From positions 2,666,001 through 2,730,000 of the forward strand of contig NZ_JAFW01000001.1 in NCBI RefSeq assembly GCF_000526335.1: a stretch of DNA of 64,000 bases, written 5' to 3'. Shown here piece after piece: positions 9,243-16,640 of the stretch; positions within the stretch are counted from its first letter, which is position 1, and every line of letters starts with the position of its first letter. A model generated the notes under the pieces. That model was not told where the DNA came from, did not search any database, and worked only from the letters and a program-made list of their open reading frames with translations. Source of the stretch: Arthrobacter sp. 31Y (lineage in GTDB: Bacteria; Actinomycetota; Actinomycetes; Actinomycetales; Micrococcaceae). Made by a program: the position numbers and the translations under genes.

Positions 9243-9267
9243 ATCTGCACCTTTCAAAAGGGAGGGC

Positions 9268-11037
9268 CTAGAAATCCGGATGGCTGGCGGTGGCGTGGTA
9301 TTTGCCGCCGTGGAACACCAGGGGAGCACCGCCGTCGTGCTTGTAGCTTTCCACTTCACCCACGTAGATGACGTGGTCACCGGCGTCATGTCGCGAAACG
9401 GTGCGGCACTGGAAGGTTGCCACGGCGCCGTTCAGCAGCGGAACCCCTGCGATTCCTTCAGTTGTTTCCGCGCCGACGAACTTGTCCGTGGCCGGTGTTG
9501 CGAACTGGCGGGACAGGACGTGCTGGTCACTGGCCAGGATGTTGATGGCAAAGTGCGTTGCGTCCTCGAAATCACCCAGACTGGGTGCCCGTTTGCTGGG
9601 GCACCAGAGCACCAGCGGCGGCTCCATGGACACCGAGGTGAATGAGTTGGCGGTCATGCCCACTTTTCGGCCGTCCGCCGCCACGGTGGTGACCACGGTG
9701 ACCCCAGTGGCGAACTGGCCCAAGGCGCTCCGGAAATCACGGACATCGAAAACCGACGTGTCCTCTTCCTTCCTGGCCTGCATGAAGTCCGCGGCAGCAG
9801 CGGAGTCAAACCACCAGGGGTACGACGTCCGCGGATCATCAAAGCCGCTCACGATGCTTGCTGCCAGCGCCGGGTGGTCGGCCGCCTCGCTCAGCAGCGT
9901 CTTTTGGTGGTCCCTTCGGGGCTTGAGGAGATCATTGGTCCACTCCACCGCCCACTGCCCCCAGCCGCGCCAGAATTCGTCGAAAGTGCGTTCCATCCAT
10001 GGGCGGTCAAAGGGCTGCTGGCCGCGCCGAACGATCGCGTCCAGGTAGTACTTCGCTGCCAGGGTCGCGTTGTTGGAACCCTGCCCGGTGAGGGGATCGT
10101 TGAGGACCACGGCGTCGCCGAGCCCGAATACCAACTTCCCGTTGCCGAGCTCCCCAACAGCGGACCTCACCGTGGGGGTAATGCGCCCCAGGAGCGTGGC
10201 GCCGTCGTCAGTCAGTTCTGCCGTGGCGAAGTTCCCGGCCTCGTGGGGGAAGTGCTCGCGGAGGATTTCCAGCGAGCGTTCGAGCTGCTCTTGCGGGGTC
10301 CCGACGTCGGTCCACCGGTCCATGGGGCCACCCACCACGCCTTCGAACACCATCATGCGGCAGGGGCCCGAGACCGTCAGGCCCGGGAACGTAAAGAACT
10401 CGCCGACGCCGGGAACCATGGACATGCGGATGGCGTCGCCGCTGCTGGTGGGCTCGCCGCCCGATGCGGCTCCGATCGCCTCGTCGGCGGAAGCGCCGCC
10501 GTCGGGCTTGACGTAGTTCAGGGCCAGGACCCGCTGCGGACGGTCGAAAGGCGACTTCGCCTTGTCACGGGGGAAGATCTGGCCGATCTCGCCCTTGCCG
10601 GTGCTCACAATGACCAGTTCGTAGTCATGGGCGAGTTCTTCGAGCATGCGCGGGGTGACCTTCTCAATGCGGAAGTCACCCCCGGCGGCAACAAAGGTCT
10701 CGATCCACAGGGCGCTCTTGATGCGCTGATCGATGGATCGGGCGGGGCCGTCCAGGGGGGCTTCCCACTCAATGGGGGCTTCAGCATCCACGCGCATCCG
10801 GATGGAGTTGATGCCCGGGACGGATCCGGACTCGTAGAATCCGGTGAGCGCCGTGCCCATCTGGGCTTCGGCGTCCAGGGCTGTGGAGAACATGCACTGG
10901 CTGGACATGACTCTGCCGGTGCGGATCTGGGCTGCCGAACGATCGGACAGGAGTGTCACCGCGAAGCCGTCCCGTTGGAGGCCGAGGGCCAATTGGGCGC
11001 CGGATTCGCCGGCACCAATAATCGCTATCTTGCGCAT
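9268..11037 (-). CDS. Self-sufficient group E flavoprotein monooxygenase (StyA2B-type fusion), probable indole monooxygenase
   Basis: The 589 residues fuse two parts. Residues 1 to about 415 are a StyA-like FAD monooxygenase with IIGAGESGAQLALGL at the N-terminus. Residues about 425-589 are a flavin reductase domain (FRSALGQFATGVTVVTT, MTANSFTSVSMEPPLV) like StyB. Such fusions, known as StyA2B in Rhodococcus, make FADH2 and epoxidise styrene or indole in one chain. The substrate-pocket segment reads SSQCM, matching the Ser-Gln-Met pattern I recall for indole rather than styrene monooxygenases (Asn-Val-His). It follows the unfused paralogue with a 27-bp gap. Start ATG follows AAGGACT. Confidence 0.88.
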   Translation of the reverse strand: MRKIAIIGAGESGAQLALGLQRDGFAVTLLSDRSAAQIRTGRVMSSQCMFSTALDAEAQMGTALTGFYESGSVPGINSIRMRVDAEAPIEWEAPLDGPARSIDQRIKSALWIETFVAAGGDFRIEKVTPRMLEELAHDYELVIVSTGKGEIGQIFPRDKAKSPFDRPQRVLALNYVKPDGGASADEAIGAASGGEPTSSGDAIRMSMVPGVGEFFTFPGLTVSGPCRMMVFEGVVGGPMDRWTDVGTPQEQLERSLEILREHFPHEAGNFATAELTDDGATLLGRITPTVRSAVGELGNGKLVFGLGDAVVLNDPLTGQGSNNATLAAKYYLDAIVRRGQQPFDRPWMERTFDEFWRGWGQWAVEWTNDLLKPRRDHQKTLLSEAADHPALAASIVSGFDDPRTSYPWWFDSAAAADFMQARKEEDTSVFDVRDFRSALGQFATGVTVVTTVAADGRKVGMTANSFTSVSMEPPLVLWCPSKRAPSLGDFEDATHFAINILASDQHVLSRQFATPATDKFVGAETTEGIAGVPLLNGAVATFQCRTVSRHDAGDHVIYVGEVESYKHDGGAPLVFHGGKYHATASHPDF

Positions 11038-11064
11038 AACGGAGTCCTTATTAGCAGGGCTGTG

Positions 11065-12306
11065 CTAAGAAACCTTGGTGGCGGTGAGGCCAGCCAGGTA
11101 GTCAGCAGCTTTGTCCGGGTACATGAACCAGTTCTGGAATTCCGGCGGGTGGTTGAATCCGTTGGCGAATCGGTGCGCGATGTCCGGCTCAGTGTTCGCA
11201 GCACCCAGGAGCTCGAGCACGTGGGGCGGCGGCGGAGCCAGGAGGGCATTTGTCCAGTGTGCAACGTGCTGCGCGTAATCCCAATAGCGTTCGAACGTGG
11301 CCTGCATGAAAGGCGCATCAAAGGCGCCACCGCCGCGGGCCTTGATGCTCTCCAGATAGGACGCTGCGCATTTGCTGGCGTTGTTGGAGCCCTGCCCGGT
11401 GATCGGATCATTCAACACCACGACGTCGGCCAAGCCCAGTACTTGCCGTCCGCTGGGCAACGTGGCGATGGGGTGGCGGACGGTAGGTGCGAAGCGACCC
11501 TGAAGCACGCCGTTGGGGTCGGTGAGTTCCACGTCCGTGGCCCGTTCGGCTTCCCACGGCAGGAAGGTGTTGAGGATGTTTTTGGAGTTCTCCAGGTGTT
11601 CCTCGGGTGACAGGCCCTTCCACGTATCCATGGGGCCGCCAGGGACCCCTTCGAAGACCATGATTTCGCAAGGACCGGACGTGGTCAGTGCCGGGAAGGC
11701 GAAGTATTCGCCAACGCCGGGGATGAGATTGAACGAGACCGCGGAGTACTCTTCACGCGGCCTCAGGCCCTTCACATAGGTCAGGGCCAGTGCGCGCTGC
11801 GGTGCATCGTAGGTGCTGCGTTCGGCGTCGCGGGTGAACAGCTGGGCGATCTCACCCTTGCCGGCCGCCACGATCACGAGGTCCGAGTTCTGCGTGTATT
11901 TCTCCAGCTCAGCAACGCCGGCATCTTCGAACACCAGCTCGCCGCCCCGTGCGGTGAACTCCTCCATGAACTTGGGGAACTTGACCCGCTGATCGATGGA
12001 CTTGGCGTGGTTGTCCAAGCGGGAAGCCCAGCTGATGGCCTTCTCACCCGGCAGCTCGGGGTGCGGGATGGTGAACGATATTCCGTCCACGGTTGGCGCG
12101 TCCGGCCAGAAATCCAGCCCGAGGTCCCGCTCGTGCTCCAGAGCGTTGTGGAAGATGCACTGGCTGGAGGCTACTTTGCCCTCGGCAATCTCTTCGGGTG
12201 TGCGGTTGGAGATAGTGGTGACCTGGTAGCCGGCGTCGAGCAGACCGATGCCGAGCTGCAGTCCGGACTGGCCGGCGCCGACGATGGTGATGTGGCGTTG
12301 CGTCAT
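11065..12306 (-). CDS. Group E FAD monooxygenase (StyA1-type), probable indole monooxygenase component
   Basis: This 413-aa StyA-like protein has the FAD-binding motif IVGAGQSGLQLGIGL at residues 8-22 and the group E DPITGQGSNNASK segment near residue 305. It lacks a reductase domain and is homologous to the N-terminal part of the downstream fusion. Its pocket segment is SSQCI, again closer to indole than to styrene monooxygenases. In Rhodococcus opacus the StyA1/StyA2B pair is encoded side by side in the same way, where the fused partner supplies reduced FAD. The start follows AAGGGAAAC. It lies 47 bp after the SDR. Confidence 0.88.
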   Translation of the reverse strand: MTQRHITIVGAGQSGLQLGIGLLDAGYQVTTISNRTPEEIAEGKVASSQCIFHNALEHERDLGLDFWPDAPTVDGISFTIPHPELPGEKAISWASRLDNHAKSIDQRVKFPKFMEEFTARGGELVFEDAGVAELEKYTQNSDLVIVAAGKGEIAQLFTRDAERSTYDAPQRALALTYVKGLRPREEYSAVSFNLIPGVGEYFAFPALTTSGPCEIMVFEGVPGGPMDTWKGLSPEEHLENSKNILNTFLPWEAERATDVELTDPNGVLQGRFAPTVRHPIATLPSGRQVLGLADVVVLNDPITGQGSNNASKCAASYLESIKARGGGAFDAPFMQATFERYWDYAQHVAHWTNALLAPPPPHVLELLGAANTEPDIAHRFANGFNHPPEFQNWFMYPDKAADYLAGLTATKVS

Positions 12307-12353
12307 GATGTTTCCCTTTTCTCGGTAGGAAGTTGGGGTGAAGTTTGCGGTTG

Positions 12354-13142
12354 TCAGTTGGAGGCGAGCAGGGGAATGGTTTCTTCGGCGCGTTCCGGCC
12401 CCAGGGCGGAGTATCCGCCGTCCACGGCCCAGTCTGCGCCGGTCACGAAGCTGGCTTGGTCGCCTGCGAGGAAGGCGACGACGTCACCCACCTCGTGCGG
12501 GCGGCCGACGCGCTTGAGTGCGTGGAACGGAGCCGCAACAGAGTCCGTCTTCTCGAGGTTCCCGTTGCTGAGCGAATCCATGATGTTGCTCCACACCCAG
12601 CCGGGGCTAACGGAATTTACCCGGATACCGTCCGTAGCGAAGTCCACGGCCATGCTGCGGGTCACCTGGACCAGGGCGGCTTTGCTGGCCGGGTAGAGCC
12701 AGCGTCCGGTCTGGGCTACCGAGCTGGAAATGGAGGTGAAGTTGATGATGGCGCCGTGGCCAGACGCCTTGAGGTACGGGCGGGCTGCATTGCTTGCTAC
12801 GACGGCGCTGACAAGGTTGACGTTGAGTGCTTCGAGCCAGTCTGCACGTCCTGAGGCCGCGCCGTCGTCCTTGTAGGTGCAGGCGAGGTTCACCAGGATG
12901 TCCACACTGCCGTGCCGTGCGGCGGTCCCGCTGACCAGCAGGTTCACGGCGTCATCATCAGTGATGTCCGTGTGGGAGTAGGTGATCCCTTCACCCAGCC
13001 CGGCGGTGAGCGATGCGCCGTCGGGGTCTATATCCGCCACCACCACCGTGGCCCCGGCGTCCCGCAAAGCGGTGACCACGCCTTGGCCCACCTTGGTGGC
13101 TCCGCCGGTAACAATTGCTGTCCTGCCCTTGAGTGCTGACAT
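12354..13142 (-). CDS. Short-chain dehydrogenase/reductase of the indole-type operon
   Basis: This 262-aa classical SDR has the Rossmann segment TAIVTGGATKVGQG, an NLA variant of the NAG motif (VNLACTY), catalytic Ser in TSISSS and YPASK (YxxxK) at about residue 158. It ends with the usual C-terminal GGYSALG. In the characterised iif indole operon of Acinetobacter an SDR (IifB) oxidises indole-2,3-dihydrodiol to 3-hydroxyindolin-2-one, and its position directly before the monooxygenases here suggests the same step (inference). It is preceded by repeat copy A and a 22-bp palindrome. Confidence 0.88.
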   Translation of the reverse strand: MSALKGRTAIVTGGATKVGQGVVTALRDAGATVVVADIDPDGASLTAGLGEGITYSHTDITDDDAVNLLVSGTAARHGSVDILVNLACTYKDDGAASGRADWLEALNVNLVSAVVASNAARPYLKASGHGAIINFTSISSSVAQTGRWLYPASKAALVQVTRSMAVDFATDGIRVNSVSPGWVWSNIMDSLSNGNLEKTDSVAAPFHALKRVGRPHEVGDVVAFLAGDQASFVTGADWAVDGGYSALGPERAEETIPLLASN

Positions 13143-13179
13143 GCGCGAACCCTTTCGCGGGGAGATGGTGCTGTTACGA

Positions 13180-13201
13180 AAATATGACGTGCGTCATATT
13201 T
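13180..13201. promoter_or_regulatory. Perfect 10-bp-arm palindrome at the SDR promoter
   Basis: AAATATGACG at 13180-13189 and CGTCATATTT at 13192-13201 are perfect inverse complements separated by TG. On the minus strand TATGAC is a plausible -10 element for the SDR operon, so a dimeric regulator here would cover the promoter. Repeat copy B has the right half (GCGTCATACTT) but not the palindrome. Confidence 0.55.
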
Positions 13202-13273
13202 GTCCTGGAAGCGACTCTAGGCAGCCGCTGCCGGAGGGAATATCCACTTTGCGCGGGAATCATCCGAATTACG
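13185..13273 (-). repeat. Promoter-region direct repeat, copy A (upstream of SDR operon)
   Basis: These 89 bp align without gaps to 13455-13543 with 72 matches by eye. Conserved blocks include AAGCGACTCTAG, GGAATATCCACTT and ATCATCCGAA. Both copies lie upstream of minus-strand genes at comparable distances. They look like duplicated activator-plus-promoter modules for the adjacent AraC-type regulator. Copy A overlaps the last 5 bp of the 49-aa ORF. Confidence 0.75.
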
Positions 13274-13418
13274 CAGGGTCTTCCTCTTCTTCATGCCAAC
13301 CAACCCACGCCGCGGAAGTGAGGTGGGTTTCCCTGGACTGAAGCTCCGCCGCCCAGAGTTCGAAGTGGCTCTTGTCCCACTCGTCCCTGCGGTCATGTAC
13401 CACCTTGATGTTCTTCAC
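13269..13418 (-). CDS. Small conserved-looking ORF, 49 aa, GTG start
   Basis: Reading the minus strand from GTG at 13418 gives 49 codons beginning MKNIKVVHDRRDEWDKSHF and ending in an acidic tail EEEEDPA. The start follows GAGGTGAGGACCG, a strong ribosome-binding site. The product has no signal peptide or membrane segment and I do not recognise it. It has its own copy of the 89-bp promoter module upstream (13455-13543) and is the first gene after the divergent regulator, so it is probably expressed with the catabolic operon. It might be a small accessory subunit, but this is not shown. Confidence 0.6.
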   Translation of the reverse strand: MKNIKVVHDRRDEWDKSHFELWAAELQSRETHLTSAAWVGWHEEEEDPA

Positions 13419-13454
13419 CGGTCCTCACCTCGCTTCTACTGTTGGTATGGTTTG

Positions 13455-13543
13455 TGAGCTGCGTCATACTTGTCTTAAAAGCGACTCTAGACAGACGCTG
13501 CACTCCGGAATATCCACTTGGCGCGGGGATCATCCGAAAGACG
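13455..13543 (-). repeat. Promoter-region direct repeat, copy B (upstream of 49-aa ORF)
   Basis: This is the second copy of the 89-bp module, offset 270 bp from copy A and in the same orientation. It lies between the 49-aa ORF and the AraC-type regulator gene at 13596. TATGAC on the minus strand is again a candidate -10 element. The best conserved blocks are the likely regulator sites. No transposase or terminal inverted repeats accompany it, so it looks like a local duplication. Confidence 0.75.
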
Positions 13544-13595
13544 AAAAGTTCCAGAAAACCGTGTGACGTGCAATTACCCGTGAAGTAGGTGGCGG

Positions 13596-14564
13596 ATGGT
13601 CAGGATTCTTGCCCGTGATGTTCTGCGGGGGCAGCCAACAATGGCCACAAGCAATGTGGACGAGGCGCACGCCAAGATTGCGGAGTTGTTCTGCAGCCAT
13701 GAGCTCGCCCCGCGGACGCGTGCATCCTTGATGGACATGAAGCTGCGTTCATTGCACCGTGGCGACGTTGGAATCGAGTTCCTGGACTACGGAGCCGACG
13801 TCCGGATTGAACCCGAGGGCCTGCAGGATTTCCATCTGGTGCAGATTCCCCTGGCGGGACACGCTTCCATGCAGGTGGGTGCCAGTACCGTGGAATCCAG
13901 TCCCCGCATGGCTACGGTTCCGCCTATCGACCGCCCATTCTCCATGAGCTGGGACGGCGGCAGTCCGCACCTGATTGTCTACGTGCGCCGCTCCGCGCTG
14001 GAGCGGGTGGCCGGGCAGCTTTATGGCGATGACGCTGTGGACCTGGGCTATGGCATGGACCTTTCAGGTGCCGCCGGCCGCGCGTTCTTGAGGTCCGTCG
14101 TCGAGCTTCATGACGACATGATCAGCCAGCCACAGGCGTCGGCTCCCGCGTTTGTGCAGGGATTGCTGGCGGACAGCATGGTGTCACGCTTGCTGATGGC
14201 AATGGAGTTGCCCGGTGATGAGACCCGGGACGCGGAATCCGAAAGCCGCTTGGTCCGGGAGTGCCGCGAGTTGTTGGAGCGGCATGCTTTTGAAGAACTC
14301 ACCGTGCCGGACATCGCCGAGTGCTTGGGTGTCTCGGTCCGCACGCTGCAGACAGCCCTTCGGGCGGAAACCGGAGCGACGCCGTCGGAGTTGCTGCGCA
14401 ATATCCGGCTGGACCGTGCCCGGGAGATGCTTCTCGAGGCGAACCCCCGCGAGCAGAGCGTCACGGCGGTGGCTGAACTGTGCGGCTTCACGCACCAAGG
14501 GCGCTTCTCTGCGCTCTACGTGAAGGCTTTCGGGGAGCTGCCCAGCGAGAGCCTGCGCCGCTAG
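13596..14564 (+). CDS. AraC/XylS-family transcriptional regulator
   Basis: The 322-aa protein has an N-terminal AraC-binding-2-type sensor domain (about residues 30-200) and a C-terminal double helix-turn-helix (about 220-322; LTVPDIAECLGVSVRTLQTA and VAELCGFTHQGRFSALYVKA). It is divergent from the monooxygenase operon and separated from it by two copies of an 89-bp module, so it is the likely activator responding to an aromatic inducer. AraC-type regulators accompany other indole clusters. ATG 13596 follows GTAGGTGGCGG; a second candidate start is 13641. Confidence 0.88.
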   Translation: MVRILARDVLRGQPTMATSNVDEAHAKIAELFCSHELAPRTRASLMDMKLRSLHRGDVGIEFLDYGADVRIEPEGLQDFHLVQIPLAGHASMQVGASTVESSPRMATVPPIDRPFSMSWDGGSPHLIVYVRRSALERVAGQLYGDDAVDLGYGMDLSGAAGRAFLRSVVELHDDMISQPQASAPAFVQGLLADSMVSRLLMAMELPGDETRDAESESRLVRECRELLERHAFEELTVPDIAECLGVSVRTLQTALRAETGATPSELLRNIRLDRAREMLLEANPREQSVTAVAELCGFTHQGRFSALYVKAFGELPSESLRR

Positions 14565-14578
14565 GTAGGAGGCGGAGA

Positions 14579-15727
14579 CTATTCTGAATCGCGCAGAATG
14601 CGGGGCAGGAAGCCCCATTGATCCAATTCCCGAACCAGAAGTGGCGTTAGTTCACTCGGCGCCAGCCGAAGCCGGTAGGATCTCTTCCCCTTGGCGATCG
14701 GTTCAATGACGCCGCGGTCCAGGAGCTTTCGAATGTCTTGACTTCGTGTCGCAGCTGAACCTGTGAATGCTGAACTGAGGTCTGCGGCCTTCACGTCAAC
14801 TTTGCGCGCGATGATGGTCAAGGCTAGGGCTTCGTCCGCCGTGAAGCGCGACGAGGCGAGGCCTCTTGCGATTGCGGGAACCAACAGACCTTCCGTAACG
14901 AAGTCCTTGTCACCGAGTTTCGCCAACCTTCTGAGGTCTGTCAGTAGTCCTTCGAGGACATACGTCGACCAGCGAATCAGGGACTCGGGTTCGAGGGAGT
15001 CGGCGTCTTCGAGTCGTTCGTAGTAGAGGGCGCGGTTCTCCCCAAATACGGCCGTTGGGTTCAGCGCTCGGTATCCGGCGGTGTCGGAGAACCCTTGCCG
15101 CCGCATGGCGGCGTAAGTCATGAGTCTCCCGACGCGACCATTACCATTGCCGAAAGGATGAATCCAGACGAACCGATGGTGGGCGAGCGCAATCTTGAGG
15201 AGCTCGTAGTTTTGATTTACGTCCGCATTGATGAAGTCGAGGAGTGCCGTCATGTCTCCGTGCACGCTCCCTGGCGATGGAGGCCGGTGCGATGAGCCGC
15301 TGATGGTGACATCGGCGAGCCTGTAGGCACCAGGTGTGCGGTCCCCTTCACGTTCCAAACCGGCCACGGAGATGCGGTGCAGCTCCCGGACAAACCCGTG
15401 CGTCAGTATCGTCCCGCGGCCGACGGCGGAGTCGACGAAAGCCGTTGCTTCTTGGAGCTGGACGATCTCTTGAACACCGTCGTCCCGCTTGATGTCGGCT
15501 CGGTCCGCGAGCTGAACGCCTGCAACAGCATCCACAATTGACGTGCGATTGCCTTCGATGCGTGCGCTCATGATGCTCGACAGCAGTTGAAAGAGTGTTC
15601 GCAACTGTGTGAAGACCTCGGGAGCGGTGGTTCCTTCACCTAAATCTGCGCGAACCCGTTCAAGGTCGATGATGGCTTTCGCCAGTGGAGAGCTAAAGGG
15701 GAACTCGGGGAAATCGAGTGGGTTCAC
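14579..15727 (-). CDS. Fic-domain protein with N-terminal inhibitory motif
   Basis: The 382-aa protein has a Fic core with motif HPFGNGNGRVGR (coding 15134-15160 for its start). The N-terminal inhibitory motif SARIEGN fits the (S/T)xxxE(G/N) pattern of self-inhibited class II Fic proteins, and a winged-helix-like C-terminus follows. Fic enzymes usually transfer AMP to target proteins. Here the residue normally Asp or Glu (HPFx[D/E]GNGR), which binds Mg, is Asn, so activity may differ. GTG at 15727 is the only good start and lacks a clear ribosome-binding site. No antitoxin gene is adjacent. Confidence 0.88.
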   Translation of the reverse strand: MNPLDFPEFPFSSPLAKAIIDLERVRADLGEGTTAPEVFTQLRTLFQLLSSIMSARIEGNRTSIVDAVAGVQLADRADIKRDDGVQEIVQLQEATAFVDSAVGRGTILTHGFVRELHRISVAGLEREGDRTPGAYRLADVTISGSSHRPPSPGSVHGDMTALLDFINADVNQNYELLKIALAHHRFVWIHPFGNGNGRVGRLMTYAAMRRQGFSDTAGYRALNPTAVFGENRALYYERLEDADSLEPESLIRWSTYVLEGLLTDLRRLAKLGDKDFVTEGLLVPAIARGLASSRFTADEALALTIIARKVDVKAADLSSAFTGSAATRSQDIRKLLDRGVIEPIAKGKRSYRLRLAPSELTPLLVRELDQWGFLPRILRDSE

Positions 15728-15863
15728 GGGGAGAATTTTCCAGCGAGGTTTCCAACAATTAAGAGCATGGCCCGATTATTCCCTAGAAATCAGTGATTTT
15801 GCTAGACCCGGCCTGTGCAGGATTTAAATTATCCGGGTCCAACAATTAAGGCGCCTGCGCCAG
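15728..15863. other. Intergenic region with short repeats
   Basis: TCCAACAATTAAG occurs twice, near 15749 and 15838, in the same orientation. Between them GACCCGG and CCGGGTC can pair around an AT-rich segment (about 15807-15840), which may end transcription from the GntR-type gene's downstream side or protect the Fic promoter. No ORF or clear promoter was seen. Confidence 0.4.
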
Positions 15864-16565
15864 CTACGCCTCCAGCACGTACGTCTTCAGATCGTCCAGC
15901 GTCTGCTGCATGTGCGCGTCCATTGCCAGGCGTGCCTCGTTGGGATTGCGGGATTCCAAAGCCGCGGCAATCTTCCGGTGATGGCCGATCGCGTGTTCCT
16001 GGATCTCCGGGAAGGCTGAAGTCTCGGCGCGCCGGGCTTCCAGGACCCTGTGCAGAGGTTCGAAAAGCACTGCCACAAACACGTTGCCGGAGGCATGGAG
16101 AATTACATCGTGAAAGGCGAGGTCGGCTTCCACAAACCCGGCGAGGTCGTTGACTTCGTGGGAAGCTTGCATCTTTTCCACGTGGTCCCTGAGGGCTGCG
16201 AGCTCAGCGTCGGAGATGCGTTCGGCCGCCAGTTCGCAAGCGCCGGTTTCGAGCATCCTGCGGAGCTCGATCAGTTGGATCGCAGCGGCCGCATCCTTGG
16301 TTCCTTCGGACGCCGCACGCAACACGGCTTCAAGTGACGCCCACTGATTCAGTGGATTGACGAACGTTCCGCGGCCGCGCTCCACGCTGAGGATCCGCTG
16401 CGCCTCCAGCGTTTTCATGGCCTCGCGCACGGTCATGCGGCTGACCTCGTGTTTGGCGCTGAGCTCCAGCTCGCCCGGTACAACTGTTCCGGGCGGAAAC
16501 TCGCCCGCGATGATCCTGTCCAGCAGCTCATCAGCCACGACGCCCACCAGCGACTTACGTGCCAT
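15864..16565 (-). CDS. FadR/GntR-family (FCD) transcriptional regulator
   Basis: The 233-aa protein has an N-terminal winged helix (residues about 8-75: LELSAKHEVSRMTVREAMKT, then RGRGTFV) and a C-terminal helical FCD ligand domain (about 95-225) with the His/Asp pattern of metal-binding FCD proteins. Such regulators usually repress sugar-acid catabolism. Its own upstream region carries the palindrome GATGTCAGACATC (16628-16640), which is repeated before the kinase operon at 17514. This predicts autoregulation and control of the divergent tetronate-type genes. Confidence 0.9.
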   Translation of the reverse strand: MARKSLVGVVADELLDRIIAGEFPPGTVVPGELELSAKHEVSRMTVREAMKTLEAQRILSVERGRGTFVNPLNQWASLEAVLRAASEGTKDAAAAIQLIELRRMLETGACELAAERISDAELAALRDHVEKMQASHEVNDLAGFVEADLAFHDVILHASGNVFVAVLFEPLHRVLEARRAETSAFPEIQEHAIGHHRKIAAALESRNPNEARLAMDAHMQQTLDDLKTYVLEA

Positions 16566-16627
16566 GTATCCCCATTTCCTGTACTTCAGACCGCCCGGTT
16601 CCCCGCGGATTTCCCTCGGGACGGGTG

Positions 16628-16640
16628 GATGTCAGACATC
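16628..16640. promoter_or_regulatory. FCD-regulator operator, copy 1
   Basis: GATGTC-A-GACATC is a perfect palindrome with the TGTnnnACA core expected for FadR-type regulators. The 17-bp string GATGTCAGACATCTTAC is identical to that at 17514-17530. It lies 63 bp upstream of the regulator start and directly abuts the hydrolase stop. Confidence 0.75.

Noticed and set aside
9874..11610. A 578-aa plus-strand frame across the two monooxygenase genes
   Set aside because: It crosses two genes with strong FAD motifs on the other strand and spans their intergenic gap, as expected for a codon-bias shadow.
13185..13543. The two 89-bp repeats as ends of an insertion element
   Set aside because: They are direct, not inverted, have no target duplication and enclose only a 49-aa ORF without transposase features.
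14579..15727. Fic gene as part of a toxin-antitoxin pair
   Set aside because: The inhibitory motif is within the same protein and no separate small antitoxin ORF is adjacent.
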